64,000 nt of DNA from Rahnella ecdela (lineage in GTDB: Bacteria > Pseudomonadota > Gammaproteobacteria > Enterobacterales > Enterobacteriaceae): contig NZ_JAFMOY010000109.1 of assembly GCF_019049625.1 (NCBI RefSeq), positions 20,617 through 84,616 on the forward strand. The letters are read 5' to 3'. Under the pieces are notes generated by a model. That model made no database searches. It saw only the letters and a list, made by a program, of their open reading frames with translations, and was not told where the DNA came from. The position numbers and the translations under genes are program-made. Of this stretch, positions 1 through 10,867 are shown one piece after another. Position 1 is the first letter of the stretch, and every line of letters begins with the position of its first letter.

Positions 1-811
1 GTGTACAGGAAAAGAGAAATATAACGCCGAGCGCAGCGTCGCGAAAGCCAAACAGCCATGCACCAAAGGTCATCAAAGCAGGCACAAATATCACACGCGA
101 AGCAGAAGACCAGGCCGCCACGTTTGAACTGCGGAACATCGCTTTCCAGTCGAGGCTCGCTCCGGCACACAACATCGCCAGCGGCAGCGCCATCCCGGAA
201 ATAAAATCACCGGTGCTGGCAATCGTCGGCGGCATCGGTAAATGGCTGTAATGAAACGCCAGCCCGAGCACCAGCCCGATGATCAGAGGATTAGTCACAA
301 TGCCATGCAGGATAGGCTTAAGTCCGATACGTTTCCCCTGCCCGCCTTTCAGACTGCGGGTCAGCGTAATCACGGACAGTACGTTGAAGAGGATCACAGT
401 CACCGCCAGATACATTGACCCCAGCGCAATACCCTCACTACCAAATGCCAGCGACGCATAGGCCAGTCCGGCGATACCGGTATTCGCGCGAAATCCGCCC
501 TGCACAAAAATGCCACGCTCACGGGGATCTTTTACCAGCTTAATGGCCACCAGTTCCAGCAGCAGAAAGGTCACAACGGTGCCGAGGCCACCATAAATGG
601 CGAGCGGCAAATTAGAACCGGAGGAGTCGTGCCCTTGCGCCACGCTAAAAAACAGCAGGCAAGGCAGCGCAATATTGAAAACCAGACGGCTGGCTTTCTC
701 GTTAAAACTGTCGTCCATCAGGCCAGTGCGGCGTAAAAACATGCCCAACAGCAGGATCAATAAATTGGGAACCGTAACGCCAAACGCAAAACTCCAGGTC
801 TGCCAGAACAT
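1..811 (-). CDS. AEC-family permease (auxin efflux carrier-like), 3' end outside window
   Basis: Reading leftwards from an ATG at 811, the frame stays open to the window edge (270 codons). It encodes a very hydrophobic protein with repeated membrane spans, beginning MFWQTWSFAFGV. The layout, with N-terminal helices, a polar stretch near residue 95 and a second helical bundle after a basic loop (RSLKGGQGKR), is that of the AEC (auxin efflux carrier) family of secondary transporters, which export or import small organic acids or amino acids. An AAGGAG ribosome site lies about 9 bases upstream. The substrate cannot be read from the sequence. In E. coli this side of der holds yfgJ and xseA, so local order already differs here. 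Family call fairly sure. Confidence 0.8.
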   Translation of the reverse strand, partial: MFWQTWSFAFGVTVPNLLILLLGMFLRRTGLMDDSFNEKASRLVFNIALPCLLFFSVAQGHDSSGSNLPLAIYGGLGTVVTFLLLELVAIKLVKDPRERGIFVQGGFRANTGIAGLAYASLAFGSEGIALGSMYLAVTVILFNVLSVITLTRSLKGGQGKRIGLKPILHGIVTNPLIIGLVLGLAFHYSHLPMPPTIASTGDFISGMALPLAMLCAGASLDWKAMFRSSNVAAWSSASRVIFVPALMTFGAWLFGFRDAALGVIFLFSCT

Positions 812-840
812 CCAGCCAGCTCCTTGCGGGAAAATGAAGA

Positions 841-875
841 CAAAAAAATGGGGTACATTTTCATGCACCCCATTC
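841..875 (-). terminator. Rho-independent terminator after der
   Basis: The inverted repeat AATGGGGT (847-854) / ACCCCATT (867-874) is followed, reading leftwards, by a run of seven T. It lies just after the der stop codon. Confidence 0.8.
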
Positions 876-877
876 GT

Positions 878-2362
878 TTAGGATTTGTTTTTCAGGTGCT
901 GCATCAGACGTCGGCGCTTACGCTGCTGGTGCGGAGAAAGCGAGTTCTTCTTGCCTTCATACGGGTTCTCACCCTCTTTGAACTGAATGCGGATTGGCGT
1001 ACCCATCACTTTCAGTGAACGACGGAAATAGTTCATCAGATAGCGTTTGTAAGAATCAGCCAGATCTTTCACCTGGTTACCGTGAATAACCACGATTGGC
1101 GGGTTATAACCCCCGGCATGAGCATATTTCAGCTTAACGCGACGACCGTTAACCAGCGGTGGCTGGTGATCGTCAGCGGCCATCTGCATGATACGGGTCA
1201 ATAAGGAAGTGCTTACACGCGTGGTAGCGCAGGTATACGCTTCGTTCACTGATTCAAACAGGTTACCCACGCCGCTGCCGTGCAGGGCAGAGATGAAGTG
1301 GATGCGCGCGAAATCGACAAAGCCGAGGCGCAGTTCCAACTGGTCTTTCACCTGTGCACGCGCTTCTTCGTTCATGCCGTCCCATTTGTTAACGACAATC
1401 ACCAGTGAGCGCCCGCTGTTGAGGATGAAGCCTAACAGCGAGAGATCCTGATCGGAAATGCCTTCACGGGCATCAATAACCAGCATCACCACATTGGCAT
1501 CTTCAATCGCCTGCAAGGTTTTGATTACCGAGAATTTCTCTACGGTTTCAGTCACTTTACCGCGCTTACGCACACCGGCGGTATCAATAAGAACGTATTC
1601 ACGTTCGTCACGTACCATCGGGATATAAATACTGTCACGCGTGGTGCCCGGCATGTCGTAAACCACGACACGCTCTTCGCCCAGAATACGGTTAGTCAGT
1701 GTGGACTTACCTACGTTCGGGCGCCCTACTATAGCCAGTTTGATTGGCAGCGACTGGGGATCGAAATCGTCTTCCACGTCTTCAGGAATTTCATCACCGG
1801 TGCCTTCCTGCTCAGCCCAGTAAGCGGCGTTAGCCTCTTCTTCAGTGAGTTCGACTTCTACCGGTTTTTCACCCACGAACGGGATCAGAACGTGTTCGAT
1901 GAGCTGCGTGACGCCACGACCGTGCGAAGCGGCGATAGCATAAACTTCGCCTAAGCCCAGTGAGTAGAAATCACCGGTAGCGCTGTCCGGATCCAGACCG
2001 TCAGTTTTGTTCGCGACCAGGAAAGTGGCTTTTTCACGGCTGCGCAGATGCTGGGCAATGCCCTGATCGGCAGGCATCAGGCCCGCACGTGCATCTACCA
2101 TGAACAGCACGATATCCGCTTCTTCGATTGCGAGCAGAGACTGCCCCGCCATCCGGGTTTCAACACCGTCTTCGGTACCGTCGATACCACCGGTATCCAC
2201 GATGATGAATTCATTACCCTCAATTTCGGCACGACCATACTTGCGGTCACGCGTAAGACCCGGGAAATCCGCAACCAGCGCGTCACGCGTTTTGGTCAAG
2301 CGGTTAAATAAAGTGGATTTACCCACATTCGGGCGCCCTACAAGCGCAACGACAGGTATCAT
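878..2362 (-). CDS. der: Ribosome-assembly GTPase Der (EngA)
   Basis: Der is an essential tandem GTPase that binds the 50S ribosomal subunit during its maturation. The 494-residue product (E. coli form about 490) shows two complete G domains, each with the P-loop GRPNVGKST (near residue 10 and near residue 212). G3 motifs are DTGGI and DTAGV, and NKTD and NKWD are G4 motifs. The domains are joined by an acidic linker (about residues 170-205). The C-terminal KH-like domain ends in a basic tail (HQQRKRRRL) suited to rRNA contact. The gene follows bamB as in E. coli and is closed by a terminator. Confidence 0.98.
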   Translation of the reverse strand: MIPVVALVGRPNVGKSTLFNRLTKTRDALVADFPGLTRDRKYGRAEIEGNEFIIVDTGGIDGTEDGVETRMAGQSLLAIEEADIVLFMVDARAGLMPADQGIAQHLRSREKATFLVANKTDGLDPDSATGDFYSLGLGEVYAIAASHGRGVTQLIEHVLIPFVGEKPVEVELTEEEANAAYWAEQEGTGDEIPEDVEDDFDPQSLPIKLAIVGRPNVGKSTLTNRILGEERVVVYDMPGTTRDSIYIPMVRDEREYVLIDTAGVRKRGKVTETVEKFSVIKTLQAIEDANVVMLVIDAREGISDQDLSLLGFILNSGRSLVIVVNKWDGMNEEARAQVKDQLELRLGFVDFARIHFISALHGSGVGNLFESVNEAYTCATTRVSTSLLTRIMQMAADDHQPPLVNGRRVKLKYAHAGGYNPPIVVIHGNQVKDLADSYKRYLMNYFRRSLKVMGTPIRIQFKEGENPYEGKKNSLSPHQQRKRRRLMQHLKNKS

Positions 2363-2492
2363 TTTGAAGCCTCAGTTTTTTTAATATGGTGCAAAACGCA
2401 AATAGCGGGCCTGCAGAATTTCAATACAAACCACTATAATTCAAATTGTTACAACGCAACCACTCAAAACCAGTTACGCAGATTTCAGAATA

Positions 2493-2527
2493 CGAAACGG
2501 CCCCTGAGCAATTCAGGAGCCGTTTTA
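2493..2527. terminator. Hairpin between bamB and der, possible weak terminator
   Basis: A 13-base inverted repeat with one mismatch (2495-2507 / 2513-2525, AAACGGC...GCCGTTT) lies between the bamB stop and the der start. Only a short T run (four) follows on the plus strand and three on the minus strand, so termination is probably partial. Confidence 0.5.
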
Positions 2528-2572
2528 AAGCCCGGGATCAAATGATCTCAGAGCCTGACGCAGGTCGCGATA

Positions 2573-3754
2573 TTAGCGGGTGAAGGAGTAAACTTCGCCA
2601 CCTTTCGCCTGCACGACCAGCTTGTCACTGGCCACAATCGGTCCGCTCAGGAAGCCATCACTGTCGACTTTCTGCTGAGCCACAAAACGACCGTCTGTGG
2701 TGTTAATCCAGTGCAGATAACCTTCGGAATCACCGACCACAATATAACCATTATACAACACAGGGGCTGTCAGGTTACGGTGCAATAATTCACTCTGACG
2801 CCACACGCTGACACCGCCCTGGGTATCAAGCGCCATTACGCGGTCATCCTGGTCAACCATATAGATACGGCCACCATCTACGATGATGTCGTTGACTGAA
2901 CCCACATCACGTTTCCACATAATCTGACCTGAACGAAGATCCATTGCCACCAGGCTGCCGTTATAGGCCAGTGCATACACCACGCCATCAACGATAACCG
3001 GTGTAGTATCCACATCGCTCAGACGGTCAATTTCAGTGGTACCGGTGGTCTGAGAAATACGTTGTTGCCAGATCAACTGACCTTCTTTCATCAGCACTGC
3101 GCTGACACGACCGTTATCGCCACCGACGATAGCCGCACCAAACGCCACGGCTGGAGCAGACTCACCACGCAGGGACAGCGTTGGCATGTCGAGGTTAGCC
3201 GTCCACTGGATTGTACCATCGGACTCGCTCAGCCCCTGCAACATACCGTTGCCGGTATGCACCAGAACCAGACCATCGCTGACCACCGGACGGGAAAGTG
3301 CTTCACCCGCAACTTTGGTCTGCCATGCCACGGTGCCATCAGAGGTGTTCAATGCGTAAACTACAGCTTTCTCGCTGCCGACATACACATGGCTACCGGA
3401 AACTGTCAGGCCGCCGGAAAGCTGTGCGGAAATATTTCGGGAGAGGAAACCGGTCTTTTCAGACAGGTTAACGTTCCATTTTTCTTTACCACTGTCGGCG
3501 TCGAGTGCTTTAACCACACCGAAACGATCAGCAGCATAGATGGTGCTGTCCTGCCAGGCCGGGCGCAGGTTGGAATAGAAGTCGCCTACGCCGTCACCCA
3601 CGGATTTGCTCCAGACTTTAGTCGGAGTAAATTGATTCTCAACTTTTGGCAGCGGAGACATTTTTACGACGTCTTCTTCGCTGTTAAACAATGAACAGCC
3701 ACTCAGCAGGGCAACTGAAACCCATCCTACCAAGAGTATTTTACGCAATTGCAT
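2573..3754 (-). CDS. bamB: Outer-membrane assembly lipoprotein BamB
   Basis: BamB is the beta-propeller lipoprotein of the BAM complex, which folds beta-barrel proteins into the outer membrane. The 393-residue product (E. coli 392) has a lipoprotein signal ending LLSG-C20, so the mature protein is anchored through Cys20. PQQ/WD-like blade repeats follow, recognisable by recurring patterns such as VYALNTSDGTVAW, LVAMDLRSGQIMWK and VMALDTQGGVSVW. Gene order yfgM-bamB-der is the usual enterobacterial one, and the 11-base gap to yfgM suggests co-transcription. Confidence 0.97.
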   Translation of the reverse strand: MQLRKILLVGWVSVALLSGCSLFNSEEDVVKMSPLPKVENQFTPTKVWSKSVGDGVGDFYSNLRPAWQDSTIYAADRFGVVKALDADSGKEKWNVNLSEKTGFLSRNISAQLSGGLTVSGSHVYVGSEKAVVYALNTSDGTVAWQTKVAGEALSRPVVSDGLVLVHTGNGMLQGLSESDGTIQWTANLDMPTLSLRGESAPAVAFGAAIVGGDNGRVSAVLMKEGQLIWQQRISQTTGTTEIDRLSDVDTTPVIVDGVVYALAYNGSLVAMDLRSGQIMWKRDVGSVNDIIVDGGRIYMVDQDDRVMALDTQGGVSVWRQSELLHRNLTAPVLYNGYIVVGDSEGYLHWINTTDGRFVAQQKVDSDGFLSGPIVASDKLVVQAKGGEVYSFTR

Positions 3755-3765
3755 CGGGGTTCCCC

Positions 3766-4386
3766 TTAGCTGGCTAAGTTGTTCAATTTCATACGCAGCA
3801 CGGTTTGCAGCGTTTGAGAGGGTTTAGAATCGAGTCCTTTGCTGTAGGCTTCACGTGCGCCTTTTGCATCGCCTTTCGCAAGCAGAACATCACCACGGAT
3901 GCCTTGCTGCATAGCCGCCCAGCCTTCACCCTTCACGCCATCTAACGTTTTGAGTGCATCATCAAATTTGCCTTGCTGCATCTGGATACGAGCCAGACGT
4001 AAATTCACCAGCGAGCGTAAATTATCTTCTTTAGCCTGACCTTGCGCCTGTACTAACTGCTTTTCAGCATTCGCGAAATCTTTGGTCTCAACGAAATGAT
4101 CAGCCAGTTGCAGGGCAGCAAACACCCCGTAATTATTGTCATTGCTCTGAGCAAACTTCTCGAGACTGGCCACGCCCTGCGCAGTAATGCCCGTCATCGA
4201 CTGATTCGCTTTCTGGAAAGACGCAGAAGCTTCCGTCAGGGCTGAGTCCTGGTGACTCTGCCAGAAACGCCAGCCGCCCAGGGCTGCAATACCCAGAACA
4301 ACGCCGATGGCCAGCGCTTTACCATTTTCGGCAAAGAAGCGACGTACAGCATCAACCTGTTCATTCTCAGTGGTATAGACTTCCAC
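3766..4386 (-). CDS. yfgM: SecYEG-associated periplasmic chaperone subunit YfgM
   Basis: YfgM is an ancillary subunit of the SecYEG-PpiD translocon, handing newly exported proteins to periplasmic chaperones. The start is a GTG at 4386, preceded by AAGGAG. This gives 206 residues, exactly the E. coli length, and an N-terminus (VEVYTTENEQVDAVRRFF) that aligns with E. coli MEIYENENDQ. Reading from further upstream would overlap hisS. One membrane span lies at about residues 24-41, followed by a periplasmic TPR domain. It lies between hisS and bamB and is probably co-transcribed with both. Confidence 0.95.
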   Translation of the reverse strand: MEVYTTENEQVDAVRRFFAENGKALAIGVVLGIAALGGWRFWQSHQDSALTEASASFQKANQSMTGITAQGVASLEKFAQSNDNNYGVFAALQLADHFVETKDFANAEKQLVQAQGQAKEDNLRSLVNLRLARIQMQQGKFDDALKTLDGVKGEGWAAMQQGIRGDVLLAKGDAKGAREAYSKGLDSKPSQTLQTVLRMKLNNLAS

Positions 4387-4399
4387 AGTGTCCTTCTCC

Positions 4400-5674
4400 T
4401 TAACCCAACATCGAAGCCAGACGCGCGGCGATTTCGCTTTGCGCCAGCGTTTCTTGCGTTCCACTCTGCAGATCTTTTACCACAACCTGCTGATTAGCAA
4501 CTTCATCTTCGCCTAATACCAGGGCAATGCGTGCACCCCATTTATCAGCACGGGCAAATTGCTTTTTGAAGTTACCACCACCGTAGTTAGTCATCACTTT
4601 CATTTCAGGCAATGCATCACGCAATTTTTCAGCCAGTTGCATGGCCGCGCTTTGCGTACCGGCACCGGAAGAAATCACGTAGGCGTCGACAGTTGCCGGT
4701 GCTTTGAAATCCGGGTTTACGGCCTGGACCAGTAATACCAGACGTTCAAGACCCATCGCAAAACCGACTGCAGGCGTTGTACGACCACCCAGTTGTTCGA
4801 CCAGACCGTCGTAACGGCCACCGGCACACACTGTACCTTGTGAGCCTAAACTATGAGTTACCCATTCGAACACGGTGCGGTTGTAATAATCCAGACCGCG
4901 CACAAGTCGCTGATTAACCGTATATGGGATACCTGACTGCTCTAAAAGTTCACACAGACCTGCAAAGTGTTCTCTTGATTCTTCATCAAGATAATCACCG
5001 AGTTCCGGTGCATCATTTAATAACGCCTGAATATCCGGATTTTTAGAGTCCAGAACACGCAGCGGATTGCTGTACATACGACGTTTGCAGTCTTCATCCA
5101 GCTTTTCTTTGTGCTGCTCAAGGAAGGCCACCAGCGCATCACGATAGTTGGCGCGGGCTTCCAGTGAACCGATAGAGTTCAGTTCCAGCGCGACGTGCTC
5201 GGAAATCCCCAGTGCACGCCACCAGCGGGCCGTCAGCAGAATTAATTCTGCATCAACGTCCGGGCCTTGCAGCCCAAAGACTTCGACACCCAGCTGATTA
5301 AACTGACGATAGCGACCTTTTTGCGGGCGCTCATAGCGGAACATCGGACCGATGTACCACAGACGCTGTTCCTGATTGTACAGCAGACCATGTTCAATAC
5401 CGGCGCGCACGCAGCCCGCCGTACCTTCGGGACGCAGCGTCAGGCTTTCGCCGTTGCGGTCCTCAAAGGTATACATTTCTTTTTCAACGACATCGGTCAC
5501 TTCGCCGATAGCGCGTTTAAACAATGGGGTCTGCTCTACAATCGGCATACGGATTTCACTGTAGCCGTAACTGCCGAGCACCTGTTTCAACGATCCTTCA
5601 ATGCGTTGCCACAGTGCAGTGTCTTCTGGCAGGTAGTCGTTCATGCCGCGAATGGCCTGGATATTCTTTGCCAC
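4400..5674 (-). CDS. hisS: Histidine--tRNA ligase
   Basis: This cytoplasmic class II synthetase charges tRNA-His. The product is 424 residues, as in E. coli. Visible family marks are the N-terminal IRGMNDYLP, the motif 2 arginine loop ([16 protein letters not shown]), the histidine-binding segment [20 protein letters not shown], and motif 3 GFAMGLERL. The C-terminal 90 residues form the anticodon-binding domain. Only 13 bases separate it from yfgM downstream. A clear promoter lies 36-65 bases upstream. Confidence 0.98.
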   Translation of the reverse strand: MAKNIQAIRGMNDYLPEDTALWQRIEGSLKQVLGSYGYSEIRMPIVEQTPLFKRAIGEVTDVVEKEMYTFEDRNGESLTLRPEGTAGCVRAGIEHGLLYNQEQRLWYIGPMFRYERPQKGRYRQFNQLGVEVFGLQGPDVDAELILLTARWWRALGISEHVALELNSIGSLEARANYRDALVAFLEQHKEKLDEDCKRRMYSNPLRVLDSKNPDIQALLNDAPELGDYLDEESREHFAGLCELLEQSGIPYTVNQRLVRGLDYYNRTVFEWVTHSLGSQGTVCAGGRYDGLVEQLGGRTTPAVGFAMGLERLVLLVQAVNPDFKAPATVDAYVISSGAGTQSAAMQLAEKLRDALPEMKVMTNYGGGNFKKQFARADKWGARIALVLGEDEVANQQVVVKDLQSGTQETLAQSEIAARLASMLG

Positions 5675-5709
5675 GTCAGTTCTCTATCGTTTTATAAAAA
5701 ATGAACCCG

Positions 5710-5739
5710 ATTATAGGGGCTTTGTGGGCTGTGGTTCAA
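5710..5739 (-). promoter_or_regulatory. Predicted sigma-70 promoter of hisS
   Basis: On the minus strand TTGAAC (5739-5734) and TATAAT (5715-5710) are separated by 18 bases. The promoter lies inside a long inverted repeat (see findings). A T6 run follows the repeat at 5701-5695, so the structure could also end transcripts from ispG. Confidence 0.7.
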
Positions 5740-5810
5740 CGCACAGTCTCAATCACCCCAGTCGGGTTCAATATAATAATGCAGATGTACGGTGACACCC
5801 GCAACCGATG

Positions 5811-6932
5811 TTACTTTTCAAGATGATTGATAACGATACGTTTACTCTCATCCATCAGCGCCGCTTTGGCGCGAATTTTGGCTTCTAACTGGTCGATCAT
5901 GTCGTTGTTGTCAAAACGCTCTCTCTGACGAACACCGTCTTCATAGAAACCGCTTTTATTATGACCGCCGGTCACGCCCAAGGTGGAAACCAGTGCTTCG
6001 CCCGGACCGTTAACCACACAGCCGATGATCGAAACGTCCATCGGCGTGATGATATCTTCCAGACGTTGTTCTAACGCATTCACGGTGCCGATGACATCAA
6101 ACTCCTGACGCGAACAAGTCGGACAGGCAATAAAGTTGATACCACGGGAACGGATACGCAGTGATTTGAGGATATCGAAACCGACTTTGACTTCTTCAAT
6201 CGGATCAGCCGCCAGTGAAATGCGCAGCGTGTCGCCGATGCCTTCTGAAAGCAGCAGCCCTAACCCGATGGCCGATTTAACGGAACCTGCACGCAGGCCA
6301 CCCGCTTCGGTGATCCCCAGATGCAACGGCTGAACAATTTGTTTGGCCAGCAAACGGTATGACTCAACGGCCAGGAACACGTCAGACGCTTTTACGCTGA
6401 CTTTAAACTGGTCAAAGTTGAGACGGTCAAGAATATCGACATGGCGCATCGCTGATTCCAGCAACGCCTGCGGCGTAGGTTCGCCGTACTTTTCCTGGAT
6501 ATCTTTCTCCAGAGAACCGCCGTTCACACCGATACGGATAGGAATATTTTTGTCGCGTGCGCAATCCACCACAGAGCGGATGCGGGATTCGTTACCGATG
6601 TTACCCGGGTTAATACGCAGGCAATCTACGCCGTATTCTGCAACCTGCAGGGCGATGCGGTAATCGAAATGAATATCAGCGACCAGCGGGACGTTAACCT
6701 GCTGTTTGATAAGTTTGAATGCTTCAGCAGCATCCATCGTGGGCACAGAAACGCGAACAATATCGACACCGACGCGTTCCAGTGATTTGATCTGTGCGAC
6801 TGTTGCCGCGACATCTGTGGTGCGGGTGTTGGTCATCGATTGCACTGCAATCGGTGCTCCGTCACCTACAGGCACCTTGCCGACATAAATCCGGGTTGAT
6901 TTGCGACGGGTAATGGGTGCTTGGTTATGCAT
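5811..6932 (-). CDS. ispG: 4-hydroxy-3-methylbut-2-enyl diphosphate synthase (flavodoxin), IspG
   Basis: IspG is the penultimate enzyme of the MEP isoprenoid pathway. It converts MEcPP to HMBPP using a [4Fe-4S] cluster. The ATG at 6932 gives [13 protein letters not shown], matching the E. coli start, and GGAG lies about 10 bases upstream. A second in-frame ATG five codons earlier is less likely. The product is 373 residues. Cluster ligands are visible in [10 protein letters not shown] and in [10 protein letters not shown] near the C-terminus, and the TIM-barrel domain is complete. As an Fe-S enzyme essential in most enterobacteria, it makes the loss of local isc scaffold genes in this window striking. 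Confidence 0.97.
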   Translation of the reverse strand: MHNQAPITRRKSTRIYVGKVPVGDGAPIAVQSMTNTRTTDVAATVAQIKSLERVGVDIVRVSVPTMDAAEAFKLIKQQVNVPLVADIHFDYRIALQVAEYGVDCLRINPGNIGNESRIRSVVDCARDKNIPIRIGVNGGSLEKDIQEKYGEPTPQALLESAMRHVDILDRLNFDQFKVSVKASDVFLAVESYRLLAKQIVQPLHLGITEAGGLRAGSVKSAIGLGLLLSEGIGDTLRISLAADPIEEVKVGFDILKSLRIRSRGINFIACPTCSRQEFDVIGTVNALEQRLEDIITPMDVSIIGCVVNGPGEALVSTLGVTGGHNKSGFYEDGVRQRERFDNNDMIDQLEAKIRAKAALMDESKRIVINHLEK

Positions 6933-6974
6933 TACTTCACTCTCCATCGTTGCAATCGTCTGACAAACTGCCGA

Positions 6975-7970
6975 TTACTCGGCAGCTAAGGTCAGGCGCG
7001 CAACACGGCTTGATTTTACAAAACGACTTAAATCAACCGGCTTGCCCTGGAACTGGATATCTACCGCACCCGGCGCACCGATTTTCAGTTTATACGGCGC
7101 AGTGCCCTTCACGCTGAAGGTTTCACCGCCTTTCTTCATGCCGCTGAACAGGGTTTTACCTGACGCGTCATCAATCTGGAACCAGCAATCAGCTTTAAAG
7201 GTAAAAGTGACCGCTTGTGGATCCGCACCCGCCGCCGCAGCAGTTTGTGCATCACCGGTTGGCAGACCGTTTTCAGCGGTGGCTGGCTGGCTGGTAGAAA
7301 CGGCAGCAGGTGCCTGTTCTGTTGGCGCAGCCGTCGTCGCTGGCGCACTGTTGGCTGTCGCCGCCGGTGCTGTGTTCAATGGAATGCTATTCTGAGCTTG
7401 CGGTGCGTTTGCAGCAGTCGCTGGTGCAGAAGAAGTATCGTCAGTGGTCGGTGCAGAATTCGCATTATCGCCCAGAGGAATAGTCTGCCCCTGGCCGTTA
7501 TCCTGATTCAGCTGTGCCGATGACTGATCGGCCATGGTGGCGATTTCCTGCTGCTGTGCCTGATGATTTTGCCACCACCATGCACCGGTCAGACCAATCA
7601 CGACAAACACCACCAGCCAGGTAAAGCCCATCAGCCAGCCATCGCGTTTTTTGCGAGACTTACCGAGAGAGAACCCTTGCATTGATGCCACTTTAGGCAC
7701 TTTGATCGGCGCTTGTTTACCGATCAGACCTAATAATTCTTCTTCCGGTACATGAACCAGCTTGGCATAAGAACGGAGATAACCACGCAGGAAAGTCGGC
7801 GCAAGATCGGCCGGCGTCGTTTCTTCTTCGATTTGGCGAATAGTTGAGACTTTCAGACACAGGCGTTCTGCAACGGCCTGATGACTAAGACCTAACTGTT
7901 CACGAGCCTGACGCAGACGTTCGCCTGTGGTCAGTTTTGCATTATTTTCTTGAGGGGCTTCAGTATTCAT
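6975..7970 (-). CDS. rodZ: Cytoskeleton protein RodZ
   Basis: RodZ links the MreB cytoskeleton to the elongasome and so sets rod shape. The 331-residue product has the expected order: cytoplasmic helix-turn-helix domain (about residues 15-80), basic juxtamembrane segment, and one membrane span (about 112-133, [16 protein letters not shown]). A long periplasmic linker rich in Ala, Thr, Gln and Pro (about 140-240) follows, then a C-terminal beta domain ([18 protein letters not shown]). Its start overlaps the end of pilW by 11 bases, indicating translational coupling. Confidence 0.96.
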   Translation of the reverse strand: MNTEAPQENNAKLTTGERLRQAREQLGLSHQAVAERLCLKVSTIRQIEEETTPADLAPTFLRGYLRSYAKLVHVPEEELLGLIGKQAPIKVPKVASMQGFSLGKSRKKRDGWLMGFTWLVVFVVIGLTGAWWWQNHQAQQQEIATMADQSSAQLNQDNGQGQTIPLGDNANSAPTTDDTSSAPATAANAPQAQNSIPLNTAPAATANSAPATTAAPTEQAPAAVSTSQPATAENGLPTGDAQTAAAAGADPQAVTFTFKADCWFQIDDASGKTLFSGMKKGGETFSVKGTAPYKLKIGAPGAVDIQFQGKPVDLSRFVKSSRVARLTLAAE

Positions 7971-8721
7971 TGGCTAAGAACTGCTGGTACTGTTTAGATT
8001 GTGGGTAACTACGCGCAAGTTGCTTACCGTAGCGTTGAACGCTATCCGGGTTGCCCGCTAACGCAGCGAATCGAATTTGCAACATGATGCTGTCAGCAGT
8101 GGCTGGCAGAACATGTTGATATACATCCAGTAATAGTTTCGCCTGAGCGCGGTTCCCTTCCCCAAATTCTTTGGTTGCCTCAGTCAGCAAGGGTGCGCCT
8201 TTATCGGGATCAACTTTTAATGCCCGGGTTAGTAACACTCGCGCTTCCTCATTCTGATTGGCCTTCAGAAAACAGTAGCCTGCATTTTCCAGACTGTCAG
8301 CAACCTGACCGTAATCAGGCGCATTAGCTGCTGCGCTAAACTGCTGTTGTGCGGGTACATACTGCCCTAAACTACACAAAAACGCACCGTAATTATTTAA
8401 GACAGTCCCATTTTGCGGCGCCAGCTTCAGCGCTTGCTGATAGCGGCTTTCTGCGGCTTTCTGATTGCCGTTTTTTTGCTCGTAAAGCGCCATGCCCAGT
8501 TGCGTCCGGTAATCCTGCGGTGCACCGTCAACGGCTTTCTGCAAATTCTGTTTTGCCGCATCCATATTCCCCTGATTCAGGTACGCCATACCCAACTCAA
8601 GGCGCGTTTGTGCTGCGCCACTGGCTGGTTGCGACTCTTTGGGTGAACTGGAACAGCCTGCCAGCAACGCCACGGACATGCCTGCTGCAATCAACATTTT
8701 CACACTGCCCTTCATTGTCAT
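7960..8721 (-). CDS. pilW: TPR lipoprotein PilW/PilF-like (YfgC-region type IV pilus biogenesis homologue)
   Basis: A 253-residue lipoprotein with signal ending LLAG-C23 and at least four tetratricopeptide repeats (e.g. [32 protein letters not shown]). It belongs to the PilF/PilW family, which assists secretin assembly in pilus-bearing species. In enterobacteria the gene sits between rlmN and rodZ, as here, whether or not type IV pili are present, and its role there is unclear. Start chosen at MTMKG because a GGGA ribosome site precedes it. Overlaps rodZ. Confidence 0.92.
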   Translation of the reverse strand: MTMKGSVKMLIAAGMSVALLAGCSSSPKESQPASGAAQTRLELGMAYLNQGNMDAAKQNLQKAVDGAPQDYRTQLGMALYEQKNGNQKAAESRYQQALKLAPQNGTVLNNYGAFLCSLGQYVPAQQQFSAAANAPDYGQVADSLENAGYCFLKANQNEEARVLLTRALKVDPDKGAPLLTEATKEFGEGNRAQAKLLLDVYQHVLPATADSIMLQIRFAALAGNPDSVQRYGKQLARSYPQSKQYQQFLANEY

Positions 8722-8754
8722 GCTTAATTCCCTTTACCCTGCCAGCGACAATAA

Positions 8755-8797
8755 AACAGCGGGCTTCACCGCAACACTATGGCGAAGCCCGTTAGGA
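8755..8797 (-). terminator. Terminator after rlmN
   Basis: GGGCTTC / GAAGCCC stem (8761-8767 / 8784-8790) extended by GC pairs, with a short T stretch (TGTTTT) on the minus strand. It immediately follows the rlmN stop. Confidence 0.65.
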
Positions 8798-9997
8798 TCA
8801 GACGGCTTTAACGGAAATCTGTTGCTCGCCTGCCATTTTTTTCTTCAGCGTACGTTTGGTACGGTCGATAACATCACCGGCCAGCTGACCACATGCGGCA
8901 TCAATATCATCACCACGGGTTTTACGCACGATAACCGTAAAGCCATAATCCATCAGGACTTTAGAGAAACGGTCGATACGGCTGTTTGAGCTGCGGCCAT
9001 ACGGCGCCCCCGGGAACGGGTTCCATGGGATCAGGTTAATCTTGCAAGGCGTATTTTTCAAACGCTCCGCCAGTTCGTGCGCATGCTCGGTGCCATCGTT
9101 GATGTGATCCAGCATAACGTACTCGATGGTGACGCGCCCCTGATTGGCGTTGGATTTGCCAATGTAGCGTTCAACCGCGGCCAGGAACGTATCGATATTG
9201 TATTTGCGGTTAATCGGCACGATTTCGTCACGAATGGTGTCGTTAGGTGCATGCAGGGAAATCGCCAGTGCGACGTCAATCATATCCCCCAGTTTATCCA
9301 GCGCAGGCACAACGCCTGATGTGGAAAGCGTCACACGACGTTTTGACAGACCAAAACCGAAATCGTCGAGCATGATTTCCATCGCCGGAACCACGTTATT
9401 GAGGTTCAGCAACGGCTCGCCCATGCCCATCATCACCACGTTGGTGATAGGACGCGTACCCGCTACTTTCGCAGCGCCAATAATTTTTGCCGCACGCCAC
9501 ACCTGACCGATGATTTCGGACACGCGTAAGTTACGGTTAAAGCCCTGTTGCGCCGTGGAACAGAAAGTACATTCAAGCGCACAGCCTACCTGAGAAGAAA
9601 CGCAAAGCGTCGCACGGTCGCCGTCTGGGATATACACGGTTTCGACCAGCTGACCACCTACCTGAATGGCCCATTTGATGGTGCCGTCAGTGGAACGTTG
9701 TTCTGAAGCGACTTCCGGTGCACGAATTTCGGCAACGCGGGCCAGCTTTTCACGCAGCACTTTGTTGATATCGGTCATTTGCTCGAAATCATCGCTGCAA
9801 TAATGGTACATCCACTTCATGACCTGATCAGCACGGAACGGTTTTTCGCCCATGTTGATGAAGAACTCGCGCATTTGTTTGCGGTTAAGGTCAAGAAGGT
9901 TAATTTTTGCGGCAGCAGGCGCGACAACGGCGACGGCTTCAGCGGAAGCTTGGGTAGTCTCAGACAAGGTTTGCTCGGGCGTGTTGAATTCTGACAT
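8798..9997 (-). CDS. rlmN: Dual-specificity RNA methyltransferase RlmN
   Basis: This radical-SAM enzyme makes m2A at 23S rRNA position 2503 and at A37 of some tRNAs. The 399-residue product carries the cluster motif C-x3-C-x2-C in [15 protein letters not shown] (about residues 137-145). The glycine-rich [10 protein letters not shown] follows, and the catalytic C-terminal cysteine lies in [13 protein letters not shown]. The N-terminal 30 residues, rich in Ala and Val, are longer than in E. coli (384 residues in total). RlmN needs a [4Fe-4S] cluster. Usual neighbour of ndk and pilW. Confidence 0.97.
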   Translation of the reverse strand: MSEFNTPEQTLSETTQASAEAVAVVAPAAAKINLLDLNRKQMREFFINMGEKPFRADQVMKWMYHYCSDDFEQMTDINKVLREKLARVAEIRAPEVASEQRSTDGTIKWAIQVGGQLVETVYIPDGDRATLCVSSQVGCALECTFCSTAQQGFNRNLRVSEIIGQVWRAAKIIGAAKVAGTRPITNVVMMGMGEPLLNLNNVVPAMEIMLDDFGFGLSKRRVTLSTSGVVPALDKLGDMIDVALAISLHAPNDTIRDEIVPINRKYNIDTFLAAVERYIGKSNANQGRVTIEYVMLDHINDGTEHAHELAERLKNTPCKINLIPWNPFPGAPYGRSSNSRIDRFSKVLMDYGFTVIVRKTRGDDIDAACGQLAGDVIDRTKRTLKKKMAGEQQISVKAV

Positions 9998-10089
9998 GAA
10001 AAAATGGCCTCGTTATTACACGTTATGGCGTATTGGAAGTGCAGAGCTGGCTGTTTTTTGTAAACAGTACAAACAGATGGCCTGCAAAT

Positions 10090-10131
10090 AAATTGCGCCC
10101 CGAAGAGGCTGGCTCATTCGGGGCGCAACAT
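10090..10131 (-). terminator. Terminator after ndk
   Basis: A perfect 12-base stem TTGCGCCCCGAA (10093-10104) / TTCGGGGCGCAA (10117-10128) is followed on the minus strand by an AT-rich tail without a strict T run. Confidence 0.6.
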
Positions 10132-10231
10132 TGTACAAATTTTAGGGCACGGTTGCCATGTTTGGAAGTTGACTGTTACAAAATTCTTACGAATTTGCGG
10201 CACATCTTCCAGCAAAGCTTACCCAAAAATC

Positions 10232-10657
10232 TTAACGCGGGCAGATTTCGCTTTCGGTGAAGAAGTAAGCGATTTCGCGTTGTGCAGATTCTACAGCGTC
10301 AGAACCGTGAACAGCGTTAGCAGTGAAGCTGTCAGCGAAGTCTGCACGCAGGGTGCCTGCCAGAGCGTTGTCCGGGTTAGTTGCGCCCATGATGTCACGG
10401 TTACGCTGAACAGCGTTTTCACCTTCCAGAACCTGAACCATGATTGGGCCAGAGGTCATGAACTCAACCAGACCGTCGAAGAAAGGACGGCCTTTGTGTT
10501 CAGCGTAGAAGCCTTCAGCTTGTTCTTTAGTCAGTTTCAACATTTTAGACGCGATGATGGTGAAACCAGCGCGTTCGAAACGTGCGTAGATAGCACCGAT
10601 GTCGTTGTTAGCTACGGAGTTTGGCTTGATGATGGAGAAAGTACGTTCGATAGTCAT
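10232..10657 (-). CDS. ndk: Nucleoside diphosphate kinase
   Basis: Ndk equalises NTP and dNTP pools by transferring gamma-phosphate through a phospho-histidine. The product is 141 residues (E. coli 143) beginning [15 protein letters not shown]. The catalytic histidine lies in [12 protein letters not shown] (about residue 117). Stands alone between terminators. In E. coli pbpC, yfhM and sseA lie between ndk and sseB, and none is present here. Confidence 0.98.
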   Translation of the reverse strand: MTIERTFSIIKPNSVANNDIGAIYARFERAGFTIIASKMLKLTKEQAEGFYAEHKGRPFFDGLVEFMTSGPIMVQVLEGENAVQRNRDIMGATNPDNALAGTLRADFADSFTANAVHGSDAVESAQREIAYFFTESEICPR

Positions 10658-10837
10658 GAAAAAACCTCTGTCTGACTTTTATAGGTAGGGCCGGTTAATT
10701 TAATGTTATACCTGCCGTAAAATGGCGGTGATTATAGGGAGCGAAGTTAAGATTGCCTACCCGAATCACAACATTTAATTAAAAAAATGTGTGATTGATT
10801 CACTATCGAACCTAAACCGCCCATTCCCCTTAAACAA

Positions 10838-10867
10838 AACAGGGGCAAAATGGCGTTCTGCCCCGCT
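10838..10867 (-). terminator. Terminator after sseB
   Basis: The GGGGCA / TGCCCC stem (10842-10847 / 10859-10864) on the minus strand is followed by TGTTTTG. It lies 13 bases past the sseB stop. Confidence 0.65.

Noticed and set aside
5701..5772. tRNA-like gene between hisS and ispG
   Set aside because: The 9-base outer stem with an inner stem and a GTTCAA sequence looked tRNA-like, but there is no D-arm or anticodon arm of correct size, no conserved T-loop pairing and no CCA. A promoter within a hairpin explains it better.
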